Assembly: GCF_000308575.1 (NCBI RefSeq)
Contig: NZ_BAFZ01000042.1
Coordinates: 1-64,000 of the forward strand
DNA: 64,000 nucleotides
From: Nocardia exalbida NBRC 100660
Lineage (GTDB): Bacteria; Actinomycetota; Actinomycetes; Mycobacteriales; Mycobacteriaceae
Reading direction: 5' to 3'
Under the pieces are notes generated by a model that made no database searches, had not been told where the DNA came from, and worked only from the letters and a program-made list of their open reading frames with translations. Made by a program: the position numbers and the translations under genes. This document shows, piece after piece, positions 28,487-36,025 of this stretch (the stretch's first letter is position 1; each line of letters opens with the position of its first letter).

Positions 28487-29786
28487 GGTCGTGACTTTCG
28501 GACGCCTGCGCCCACACCCGCGGATCGGGCCGGAAGCGGACCACCAGATACCCGTCATCGAGCTCGGCGCCGTCGACCGTGCACCGCCGCAATACCGGCG
28601 CCAGGCGCACCCGCCGCCGGACACCGTCCGCTCCCACGATCAAATCGTCCTCCACTCGGCCAAGGCGCAACGTGGCGGCGTCGACCACCGGCAGGTGCAT
28701 GCGCAGCGCGTACACCGACTGCACCCCGGTGCCGGATTCCCGCAGAACCAGCGGTTCGCCGGAACTCGCGTCGACCTCCGTCTGATTGTCGCTCAGCATA
28801 AGCGCAGCGTCACCGGTGTCGCCCGCCGAGTCCATCGCGTACGACAGCGCGGCCAGCGAGTTCAGCCCGATCGGCTCGGCGCCGGTGTGCTGCGCGACCA
28901 CCACCGGGATACCCGGCATCTTGCGCCGCAAATCGGCGATGACATCCGATTGCTCACCGCGCCGGTTCGAATACCAGTGCACCGCCGGATGTTCGGCCGA
29001 ACTCGGTTCGGCGGGCGGCGCGAGATCGGGCAGCACCTTGTTCACCACCACGGCATCCAGTCGCAGGCCCAGCAGCGCCGCGGCGGAACGCACCCGCTCC
29101 GATTCGGCCACCGCCACCCGCTCGGCGACGGTGATCAGCCGCGCCCCGGTGCGCCGGTGGTCGGTGAGCAGATCGCGAACCTCGGTGACCGCCTTGACGA
29201 TCCGTTCGACCGTGGCCGCGAGCACGGCGCGGCGCAGGTCGGTACCGATGGCGCTCATCGTCCGCGCGTGCGGCGGCCACATCCGCTCCAGGTAACCGAG
29301 CAGGGTGGCGGGCGCGGTGACCAGGCGCAGCATGTCCGCAGACGGCGGGCAGTCGACGACGATCAGATCCCAGTCGTCCTCGGCGGCGAACTGGGTGATC
29401 TCCACCAGCATCAGCAGTTCCTGCACGCCGGGCAATCCGGTCAGCTCCGCCGGATCCAGCGCGGCGAGGTCGAAACCGTGCTCGTGCCCGCGGCCGGTGG
29501 AGATCAACCGCACCACATCGCGGAACCGGTCCTCGAGCAGCGCGAGCGAATCGATCTCGATCACGTCCAGGCCCGGCAGCACGGTGGCGACGCCGGTGAC
29601 GGTGCCGGGATCGTGCGGGAAACGGAAGCCGAGCGCGTCGCCCAGCGAATGCGCCTGATCGAGCGAGGCGATCAGCACGCGACGGCCCGATCCGGTCTCG
29701 GCCATGGCGGTGGCACACGCGAGCGTGGTCTTGCCCACCCCACCCTTGCCGATGAACAGTTCGACCCGGGTCTTGTGCGCGGTCAG
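28476..29786 (-). CDS. ArsA-like anion-transporting ATPase family protein
   Basis: A P-loop ATPase of about 430 residues (Rv2184c position). The deviant Walker A motif GKGGVGKTTLA is at the extreme N-terminus. The frame has no ATG, GTG or TTG upstream of it: the first ordinary start, a GTG at 29738, lies inside the P-loop. The likely start is CTG at 29786, giving LTAHKTRVELFIGKGG, which overlaps the SRPBCC stop as CTGA. Later motifs include the Walker B-like DLIVVDCPPSADMLRLV. No arsenic-binding cysteines are seen, so arsenite export is not implied. It may be a client-delivery or envelope-related ATPase. Confidence 0.82.
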   Translation of the reverse strand: MTAHKTRVELFIGKGGVGKTTLACATAMAETGSGRRVLIASLDQAHSLGDALGFRFPHDPGTVTGVATVLPGLDVIEIDSLALLEDRFRDVVRLISTGRGHEHGFDLAALDPAELTGLPGVQELLMLVEITQFAAEDDWDLIVVDCPPSADMLRLVTAPATLLGYLERMWPPHARTMSAIGTDLRRAVLAATVERIVKAVTEVRDLLTDHRRTGARLITVAERVAVAESERVRSAAALLGLRLDAVVVNKVLPDLAPPAEPSSAEHPAVHWYSNRRGEQSDVIADLRRKMPGIPVVVAQHTGAEPIGLNSLAALSYAMDSAGDTGDAALMLSDNQTEVDASSGEPLVLRESGTGVQSVYALRMHLPVVDAATLRLGRVEDDLIVGADGVRRRVRLAPVLRRCTVDGAELDDGYLVVRFRPDPRVWAQASESHDHDR

Positions 29787-30220
29787 CCTTCGACCCGTTT
29801 CTTCAGTTCCTTCAGCGCGGTGTCGGTGATCACTTTCTCGGCCTTGCGCTTGAACATGCCGATCATCGGGATGTTCAGATCGACGGTCAGCGTGTAGACC
29901 ACCTCGGTGCCGCCGTCCGGCCGATCGAGCAACTCGTAGGTGCCGTTCTGGGCCTTCTGCAACTCGCCGCTGAGCAGCCGCCAGCTGACCGCCTTACGGT
30001 CGGCGCGCCAGTCGTAGGACAGGACGTAGGTGTCCTTGACCACCCCGGCGTCCAGCACGAACCGGGCGGTCTCGGCCAAGCCGTCCGGTCCCGTCTCCAG
30101 CACCTCCACCGACTTCGCCGCCGATACCCACTCCGGGTAGGACTCCAGATCGGCGATGACGGACATCACCTGCTGCGACGGGGCCTCGATGACGATTGAT
30201 CTCTGGGTCCTGTCGGCCAT
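29783..30220 (-). CDS. SRPBCC (START-like) family protein
   Basis: A 145-residue protein with the helix-grip fold of polyketide-cyclase/START-like proteins, which bind hydrophobic ligands in a deep pocket. Typical sequence: SIVIEAPSQQVMSVIADLESYPEWV at the start and a C-terminal helix KAEKVITDTALKELKKRV. It is the Rv2185c counterpart. The stop overlaps the proposed CTG start of the ATPase gene, suggesting coupled synthesis. Confidence 0.88.
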   Translation of the reverse strand: MADRTQRSIVIEAPSQQVMSVIADLESYPEWVSAAKSVEVLETGPDGLAETARFVLDAGVVKDTYVLSYDWRADRKAVSWRLLSGELQKAQNGTYELLDRPDGGTEVVYTLTVDLNIPMIGMFKRKAEKVITDTALKELKKRVEG

Positions 30221-30257
30221 GCGGACAGCGATTCCTTTCAGCGTCGGTGCTGGTAGA

Positions 30258-30641
30258 TCAAGACAGGGCCGCGGGAGCGACGCCGGCCGGGCGACCCGAC
30301 TCCAGCCGGGACTTCACTTCGAACGACATGTTCTTGCCCGCGACCCGGCGCGCCCGGTTGGCGGCGGCGAGCTTGCCCACCGGCAGCGGGGGCTGCGGTT
30401 CGGCGTGCAGGAAGTAATGCAGGATCACCCCGTCGAGCGAGGGCTCCAGCCACACCTCCATGGTTCCGGTCAGTCCCCCGGACACCGACCAGCGGATACC
30501 CTTCTCACCCCGGTTCTCCCGGACCTCCAAGTCCAGGTCCGGCCACCAGCGGCGCCACTGGTTCGGGCCGGCCAGCAGGTCGGCCACGGCGGCCCCCGAT
30601 GCGGCGACGAAGGTCTGATCTGCGACCTGGATACTGCTCAC
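30258..30641 (-). CDS. Second SRPBCC-like protein (Rv2186c position)
   Basis: A 127-residue protein of the same fold class, from GTG at 30641 (start SSIQVADQTFVAASGAAVADLLAG). The ligand-fold pattern is visible as NQWRRWWPDLDLEV and MEVWLEPSLDGVILHYFLHAE. The frame is open upstream into pimB but that part is antisense-like and unsupported. It lies 29 bases after pimB and 37 bases before the other SRPBCC gene; the pair may arise from an old duplication. Confidence 0.82.
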   Translation of the reverse strand: MSSIQVADQTFVAASGAAVADLLAGPNQWRRWWPDLDLEVRENRGEKGIRWSVSGGLTGTMEVWLEPSLDGVILHYFLHAEPQPPLPVGKLAAANRARRVAGKNMSFEVKSRLESGRPAGVAPAALS

Positions 30642-30670
30642 TCCGCTGAGCGTAGTAGATGCGACGCGGA

Positions 30671-31797
30671 TCACCGCAGCAGCTGTCGCAGGCGCGCGCC
30701 CAGGGTGTCCCAGCGCCACTGCTGCTCGACGAACGCCCGGCCCGCCACGCCCATCCGCGCGGCCGCGTCCCGATCGGACAGGATCTCCACCAGGGCGTCG
30801 GCGATCTGCTGCACGGAGCGGCCGTCCACCACCCGCCCGGTCCTGCCCTCGATCACGGTCTCCGGCGCGCCGCCGGAATTGCCAGCCACCACCGGGACGC
30901 CGGACGCCGAGGCCTCCAGGTAGACGATGCCCAGCCCCTCCACGTCCAGACCGGCCCCCTGGTCCGGCAGGGCATCGCGAAGACGTCCGCCAGCGTGTGA
31001 TGCGCGGCCAGCTCGCCGGACGGGACGCGGCCGGTGAACACCACGTCCTCGGTGACGCCCGCGGCGACCGCGAGGGTACGCAGCTTGTCCTCGAAGGGGC
31101 CGCCACCCGCGATCACCAGGACCGCTCCGGGCACTCGCTCGCGGATAGCGCGCATGGCCAGGATCAGTGCGTCCTGCCCCTTGCGCGGCACCAGCCGCGA
31201 CAGGCACAGGATGGTCGGACGGTCGCCCAAGCCGTAACGCTCGCGCAGCTCGGCACGCGCCGCCGGATCCGGGCGGAACACCTCGGTGTCCACCCCGGGC
31301 GGCAGATACTCCAGCGCCGCGTTCGCCCCGAACGCGGACGCGAACCGGCGGCGGGTATAGCGGCTGACGTAGGTGACGACGTCGGTCTGCTCGCCGATCA
31401 CCCGAAGCGCCTGCCTGGCTCCGGGCAGCATCGACCAGCCGACCTCGTGGCCGTGCGTACTGGCCACGATGCGTTCGGCGCCCGCGCGACGCAGCGCGGG
31501 CGACATCAGCGCCAGCGGTGCCGCCGCCCCGAACCAGACCGTGTCGCACTGCTCGCTCCGCAGCAGTCGCGCGGCGCGGCGCAGCACGAGCGGAGTCGGC
31601 AGCATCAGCGTGGTGGGATGGCGAATCACCTGGAACTTCTGCTTGGCGTCGAACTTCAGATGACTGTCGCCGCGCCAGCGCGGAGCGTAGACGACCAGGT
31701 CATCCGGCGGCAGCTCACCGGCCAACGCCTGCAGATACGACTGGATACCGCCCGGCCGCGGCGGGAAATCATTGGTAACCAGCAAAGTTCGGGCCAT
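30671..31797 (-). pseudogene. pimB: PimB-type mannosyltransferase gene with an apparent single-base frameshift
   Basis: A GT4 glycosyltransferase that adds the second mannose to phosphatidylinositol mannoside. ATG at 31797 gives MARTLLVTNDFPPRPGGIQ. The first frame is normal to ADVFAMPCRTRG near 30965 and then turns to nonsense; the conserved continuation GAGLDVEGLGIVYLEASASG, with the donor-site glutamates and the rest of the protein to LRQLLR, is in another frame ending at 30671. One G added to the run of five G's there would restore a normal protein of about 375 residues. PIM synthesis is essential in relatives, so a sequencing error in the run is more likely than true loss. Confidence 0.88.
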
Positions 31798-31817
31798 GCG
31801 CAACAAAATACTGGGTT

Positions 31818-32260
31818 GGATTTGCCGCGACTGCGTCGCGGCGTGTTCGCGGCCCCTTTGTGGCTCGCGTCCGAGCGAGCGCCGCTTGCTCCTTCGTCGC
31901 GTACGCGGCGGCCACTCGGACGCGAGCCGGGCTGTGTTGGTTTTTCCAGCGCCTGCGGCGCTGGGTGTTCGCGGCCCCTTTGTGGCTCGCGTCCGAGCGG
32001 CCGCCGCTTGCTCCTTCGTCGCCTACGCGGCGGCCACTCGGACGCGAGCCGGGCCGCGAACGGCGCATGCTTGGTCTCGCTTCGCTCGGAACCGGGAGTT
32101 GGGGTGCGCTGGGCGCGTGGGGGGCGTGAGTTTTGGGCATCGTGGACGCGGCTCGTGGTGGTGGTCCTGGTGACCGGTGATCAGTCACGGACGCGATAGC
32201 CGTGGGACGCGAGCTGGGCCGCGAACGGCGGATGCTTGGTCTCGCTTCGCTTGAAACCGG
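31818..32260 (+). repeat. Interspersed repeat block B (two full units plus tail modules)
   Basis: Two head-to-tail units of about 125 bases. Each has a 19-base hairpin head, then GTGTTCGCGGCCCCTTTGTG, then a perfect 14-base inverted repeat GGCTCGCGTCCGAG/CTCGGACGCGAGCC (31862-31875 with 31915-31928; 31984-31997 with 32037-32050). The first head is GCCGCGAC/GTCGCGGC (31824-31842), the second CCAGCGCC/GGCGCTGG (31946-31964). Two tail modules with core CTCGCTTCGCT end the block (32063-32089 and near 32228-32253). It lies between the pimB start and the metallopeptidase stop. Frames crossing it are repeat-derived and not genes. Confidence 0.88.
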
Positions 32261-32487
32261 GAGCTGGGTGCGTCGGCATAGTGCACGCGGGTTGGACCGG
32301 CTGGCTTTCCAGTTGGCGGTATTCGTTGGTCAACGCTTGTGCGGGGGCGGGTTGGTTCGGGCGGGGCTGGGCCGGTCAGTCCCAGCTCGACACGGCTCTT
32401 CCGTTGCCTGTGCCGTCCGCCGACCCTGCCTAACGGTGGGGGCGCGGCGTAGAAGCAGTGCGCGATTCGCGGGTTGCGGAGGTGGGG

Positions 32488-33489
32488 TCAGGCGGTCCTG
32501 GCTCGTACCCACTCGCGCCAGTCGTCGACGAACTCGGTGCGGGTGGTGCCGAGGACTTCGCGGAGGATGCCGTCTTCGGTGGTCGGGTCCTGTTTGCCCG
32601 CCGCGATGCGGTGGTAGAGCTGGACGAGGTGCGGACGGTCGTATTTCTCGGCGACGAATGCGCAGATCGACCAGGCCTTTTCGTAGGTGAAGGCGGCGTC
32701 GGGGCCGGAGAACTCGGCGTCGGCGGGCAGATCGGCGGGGATCCGCCCGGCGTGGGCATGCGCGGTGAGGGTGGGGGCGATGTCGGCGAACCGCTGGCCT
32801 TCGCCGTGGTGCGCGGTGTAGTCGGCGAAGCCTTCCAGCATCCACAGCGGGGCGCCGTCGACGGTGGCCGCGCGCGCGGCGATGTGGGTGAGTTCGTGCC
32901 GCAGCAGGGTGGCCATGCCTTCGGGATCGAGGCGGCGCCCGGTGTCGGGACCGAAGACGACACGCTGGCCGGTAGGGCGGCTGCCCTCGGTGAACGGGTC
33001 GGCGACCGAGGCGGCGGCGACTTCGGCGGGCAGGAGGTCGGGCGAACGCAGCAGAGCCGCGAACTCCGAAGGCGACGAGGCGACCACGACGAGCGCGGAC
33101 TGCGCCCAGCCGGGACCCCAGACGTCGGTTACCGCGGCGGTGGCATCGGCGAGTTCGCGCTCCAGCACGTCGATTTCGATCCGCTGGTCGGAATGGCCGA
33201 CGACCAGGGATTGCCGTCCGTCGCCGGTCGGCACCTCGCGGGCGACGATGGAGCCGAACGGTTCGACGATGCGCCGCACCTCGGCGAGCCTGGGATCGGC
33301 GGCCGCCGCCTGACCCACCGCCTCGGTCGTTCCCGGTTCGGCGGCTCGCAGTTTCGGTAGCACCGTGTTCGGCAACATGATCAGCGCGACGCACACGCCG
33401 GTGAGCGCCACCACCATCGCGACGGTGAGGCAGAACTCGAATCGCCGCCGCGCCGACCACCAGTCGCGCGATTTCCGCATGCCGGTCAT
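32488..33489 (-). CDS. Membrane-anchored zinc metallopeptidase-like protein
   Basis: A 333-residue protein with one transmembrane helix near the N-terminus (FCLTVAMVVALTGVCVALIML, about 19-39) and an extracellular domain. The zinc motif HELTH (LLRHELTHIAAR) is followed by WMLEGFADYTAHH, whose Glu is the expected third ligand of gluzincins; this matches peptidase-MA-like domains. The substrate is unknown. It sits 144 bases downstream of an NlpC/P60 gene, so a cell-wall role is plausible. Confidence 0.83.
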   Translation of the reverse strand: MTGMRKSRDWWSARRRFEFCLTVAMVVALTGVCVALIMLPNTVLPKLRAAEPGTTEAVGQAAAADPRLAEVRRIVEPFGSIVAREVPTGDGRQSLVVGHSDQRIEIDVLERELADATAAVTDVWGPGWAQSALVVVASSPSEFAALLRSPDLLPAEVAAASVADPFTEGSRPTGQRVVFGPDTGRRLDPEGMATLLRHELTHIAARAATVDGAPLWMLEGFADYTAHHGEGQRFADIAPTLTAHAHAGRIPADLPADAEFSGPDAAFTYEKAWSICAFVAEKYDRPHLVQLYHRIAAGKQDPTTEDGILREVLGTTRTEFVDDWREWVRARTA

Positions 33490-33633
33490 CGGCGCACGCC
33501 GTCCGGCGACATGGCGCCGCGGTGTCGTGCGGTGGCGGAGGCGCCGTGTCGACCGCGCCGGTCGCTCACGGCCCGTAGCCGGTCGGTCGTGCCTGGGGTA
33601 GTGCGGTGCCGCTGCTTGGCTCGCTCACACGGT

Positions 33634-34698
33634 CTAGTATCGCCGAGCCGAATGGAACGGTGTCGAGCCCATGGGCGCGACCGCGACGGGCACGCCGAAG
33701 GTCGAGGCGTGCAACATGAGTCCGTTTCCCGCGTAGATGCCGACGTGCGAGATGTCGGAGTAGAAGAAGACGACGTCGCCGGGCTGCAGCTCGTCCTTGG
33801 AGACCGGGGTGCCGTAGCTGGCCTGCTGCGAACTGGTTCGCGGCACGTTCTTGCCGACCTGCTTGAAGGCCCACTGGACCAAACCGGAGCAATCGAACTG
33901 GTCCGGGCCGGTGGCACCCCAGACGTAGGGGTCGCCGATTCGCGTGAGTCCCGCCGCCAGTGCGCTGGTGCCGCTGCCGGGAACGAGACCCTGCAAGAGG
34001 GTGTCGCGGTCGAATCCGGGCGGGAACGGCGATCCGGCGAGGGCCGACTTGTCCTTCGCCGACAGCGTGCCCCAGGCCTGCACCACCTGGGCGATGGCGC
34101 CACCGAGATCACTGCGCTTGTGTTCCAGATCGATGCGCACCGCCTCGGCCTTCTGCGCGGCGGAGCGGGCCGCGTCGGAGGCGGTGCGGGCCGCCGATTC
34201 GGCCGCGGTGGCGGCGTCGGTGGCCTTCTCGTAGTGGTCGAGCTGCTCGGAGGTCTGCGCGGATACCACGTCCAGCGTGGACATCTGGTCGAGCAGTTGC
34301 TGCGGTGAGTCGCTGACCAGCACGGCGAACAGGCGGTTGGTGCGGGCGCCCTGGTAGGCGGCGATCGCGGTGCGGTCGATGACCGGCTGGTACCGGCGGA
34401 CCTCGTCGCGGGCACGGTTGACCACGTCGGTACTGGCGGCCAGCCGGGCGTCGGCGTCGCGCTGCACGGCGAGTTTCGCCTCCAGCTCGGCCTCCGCTCC
34501 CAGTGCCTGCTGGTTGAGCTGCTCGGACTGATGAGACAGATCGATCATCCGCTGCACGGCTTCGGTGGCCGTCGAGGGAAGTGCTACCGGATCGGCTCCG
34601 GCCGGACCGCCGCCGTAGAGGCCCGCGGCCAGGATTCCGGCTGCCAGCGTCCCGCCCACCAGACGTTTGGTCTGCTGTCTCCGGTGATGTTCAGCCAC
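33634..34698 (-). CDS. NlpC/P60 peptidoglycan hydrolase with coiled coil (Rv2190c-like)
   Basis: A 354-residue exported endopeptidase. A basic N-terminus and hydrophobic helix end near GPAGADP. A long helical region (about 45-215) is a likely coiled coil that holds the enzyme or keeps it inactive. The catalytic domain fills the last 120 residues: the nucleophile is in DQFDCSGLVQW and the histidine in ISHVGIYAG. Such enzymes cut the stem peptide of peptidoglycan during division. The leader upstream has repeats and alternative hairpins. Confidence 0.92.
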   Translation of the reverse strand: MAEHHRRQQTKRLVGGTLAAGILAAGLYGGGPAGADPVALPSTATEAVQRMIDLSHQSEQLNQQALGAEAELEAKLAVQRDADARLAASTDVVNRARDEVRRYQPVIDRTAIAAYQGARTNRLFAVLVSDSPQQLLDQMSTLDVVSAQTSEQLDHYEKATDAATAAESAARTASDAARSAAQKAEAVRIDLEHKRSDLGGAIAQVVQAWGTLSAKDKSALAGSPFPPGFDRDTLLQGLVPGSGTSALAAGLTRIGDPYVWGATGPDQFDCSGLVQWAFKQVGKNVPRTSSQQASYGTPVSKDELQPGDVVFFYSDISHVGIYAGNGLMLHASTFGVPVAVAPMGSTPFHSARRY

Positions 34699-34715
34699 AG
34701 CCCGCGGTGCCCCGT

Positions 34716-34786
34716 TCTCTCGTGAAGCGATCTCTCGTGAAACCGACGCAGAGTCCTTCGCCGAAACCGAGGTTTGCGTCGGCGAA
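34716..34786 (-). promoter_or_regulatory. Leader of the NlpC/P60 gene with a tandem repeat and alternative hairpins
   Basis: Just before the start at 34698, an 11-base repeat TCTCTCGTGAA occurs twice at 15-base spacing (34716-34726 and 34731-34741, plus-strand reading). Next to it, two stems compete for the same bases: CCGACGCA/TGCGTCGG (34743-34750 with 34775-34782) and TTCGCCG/CGGCGAA (34757-34763 with 34780-34786). This looks like an RNA switch, but it is seen by eye only. Confidence 0.4.
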
Positions 34787-34915
34787 CCGCGGGTAATCGG
34801 TGGAAGGTCTCGGTTAGGTTACGGAACGGCCCGCATCGCTGTCCAGTAGAGCACGGAACGATCACGGGCCGTTGGTGCGGTCGGGCCGCGATACAGCGGC
34901 CCGACCAGCTGCTCG

Positions 34916-35485
34916 TCAGAAGCGGCGGGCACCCGCGACCGGCATGGAGGAGATCGGCGCGACCTTCACGGGCTGACCCGAGGTGGACGCGTGTACGACA
35001 TTGCCGTCACCGGCGTAGAGGCCGGAGTGGCTGCCGCCGTAGAACGAGACGAGGTCGCCCGGCTGCAGATCGTTCAGCGAGACCGGGCTGCCCGCGGACA
35101 GCTGCGCGCCGCTGGTACGGGGCAGTTCGACGCCCGCCTGGCGGTAGGACCACTGGACCAGGCCGGAGCAGTCGAACGAGTTGGGGCCCGCGGCGCCGTA
35201 GACGTACGGGGAGCCGACCTTGCTCATGGCCGCGTCCAAGGCGATCTCGCCGGAGCTCTTGGGGGCGGCGAAAGGAAGGGGGGCGGGGCCGGGCAGCTCG
35301 AGGCCCGGCAGGGCCGGCGGGACCGGGATCTCGTTGGGAACGTCGAAGGTTCCCACGCCGGGGAGGGTCACCGGCTGGGCCGACGCGGGGGCTGCGGGCA
35401 GCAGGAACGCGCCGAGAGTGGCAGCGCCGACGGCCCCGGCGGCAACAGCGCGCTGTGCGTGACGCTTGACGGCGTTGGTCGTCAT
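34916..35485 (-). CDS. Secreted NlpC/P60 peptidoglycan hydrolase
   Basis: A 189-residue protein with a signal peptide (MTTNAVKRHAQRAVAAGAVG, cleavage after ASA near residue 37), a Pro-rich linker, and a C-terminal NlpC/P60 domain (about 75-189). The catalytic cysteine is in SFDCSGLVQW, the histidine in SHSGLYAG and the third polar residue follows. It lacks the coiled coil of its neighbour. ATG at 35485 follows a GGGAGT ribosome-binding site. A structured leader lies directly upstream. Confidence 0.92.
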   Translation of the reverse strand: MTTNAVKRHAQRAVAAGAVGAATLGAFLLPAAPASAQPVTLPGVGTFDVPNEIPVPPALPGLELPGPAPLPFAAPKSSGEIALDAAMSKVGSPYVYGAAGPNSFDCSGLVQWSYRQAGVELPRTSGAQLSAGSPVSLNDLQPGDLVSFYGGSHSGLYAGDGNVVHASTSGQPVKVAPISSMPVAGARRF

Positions 35486-35505
35486 GATGCGGAACTCCCA
35501 ATCTG

Positions 35506-35580
35506 CCTCACGACGCCGCACCCGGTGGTGCCGCGGACTTCGTCTGGGCCGCACCGGTTGGCGCGGCGGACTCCGTGAGG
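35506..35580 (-). promoter_or_regulatory. Candidate structured RNA leader of the secreted NlpC/P60 gene
   Basis: A 75-base element, 21 bases upstream of the start codon, closed by CCTCACG/CGTGAGG (35506-35512 with 35574-35580). Two hairpins lie inside: GCCGC-GCC/GGT-GCGGC around AACC (35548-35567) and GCACC/GGTGC (35518-35531). Together they make a three-way junction. Cell-wall hydrolase genes of actinobacteria often carry c-di-AMP (ydaO-type) riboswitches, but the usual ydaO core was not recognised here. Confidence 0.45.
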
Positions 35581-36025
35581 TCTCGAAAAGGTTACGAACA
35601 CATCACGGTGATTTGTAAAGGCCGGGCAATCCGAAAAGCGTCCGCTCAACAATTGCGCGGTCCAAACGCTGTGAGATATCTCCCACGGAATCACGAAAAG
35701 ATAACGATGCTGAAATCCCAGGAAAAGTCCGGTTTCGGCGGTCTGCTGAAGCGGACCGGATCGGTCGGCGGCCCCTGGTTGCCCCTGGTGGTGTTTTGGC
35801 AGGTAGGTGGCCGGAAAGCACCGTAGGTCACGGCATGGTCGCCCGTTCGTACACCGTAGAGCCGGGAGTGGTGGGCTCGCCTGTTGGTGATCGACTGCAT
35901 TTCGCAAGACTCGCGGCAATGTTTGATACAGTTTTGTACCTCTTGTGATCTGGGTCTCTTTTCCGCATTTCTAGATCATTTCCCGGGTATCGCCCGAGAA
36001 TCCCCACGGTGTAATTCGGACATTC
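35581..36025. promoter_or_regulatory. AT-richer divergent promoter region
   Basis: This is the least GC-rich part of the window, between the divergent NlpC/P60 and DnaQ/GIY-YIG genes. It holds a perfect 11-base palindrome ATCACCGTGAT (about 35602-35612, plus-strand reading ATCACGGTGAT) next to GTTAC (GTAAC on the minus strand), a half-site resembling the reported MtrA motif. No gene is supported; short frames here have no coding character. Confidence 0.4.

Noticed and set aside
30642..31106. Upstream extension of the second SRPBCC gene into pimB
   Set aside because: The extension is an out-of-frame reading of pimB; the family start fits GTG 30641.
31772..32260. Short coding frames inside repeat block B
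   Set aside because: They translate the repeat units and reappear in block C and, in part, block A; there is no family resemblance.
35486..35830. ydaO-type (c-di-AMP) riboswitch before the NlpC/P60 gene
   Set aside because: The position is right for one, but the conserved GGGG(G)A...CC, GGTGAA-type and GCTAACC segments were not found.
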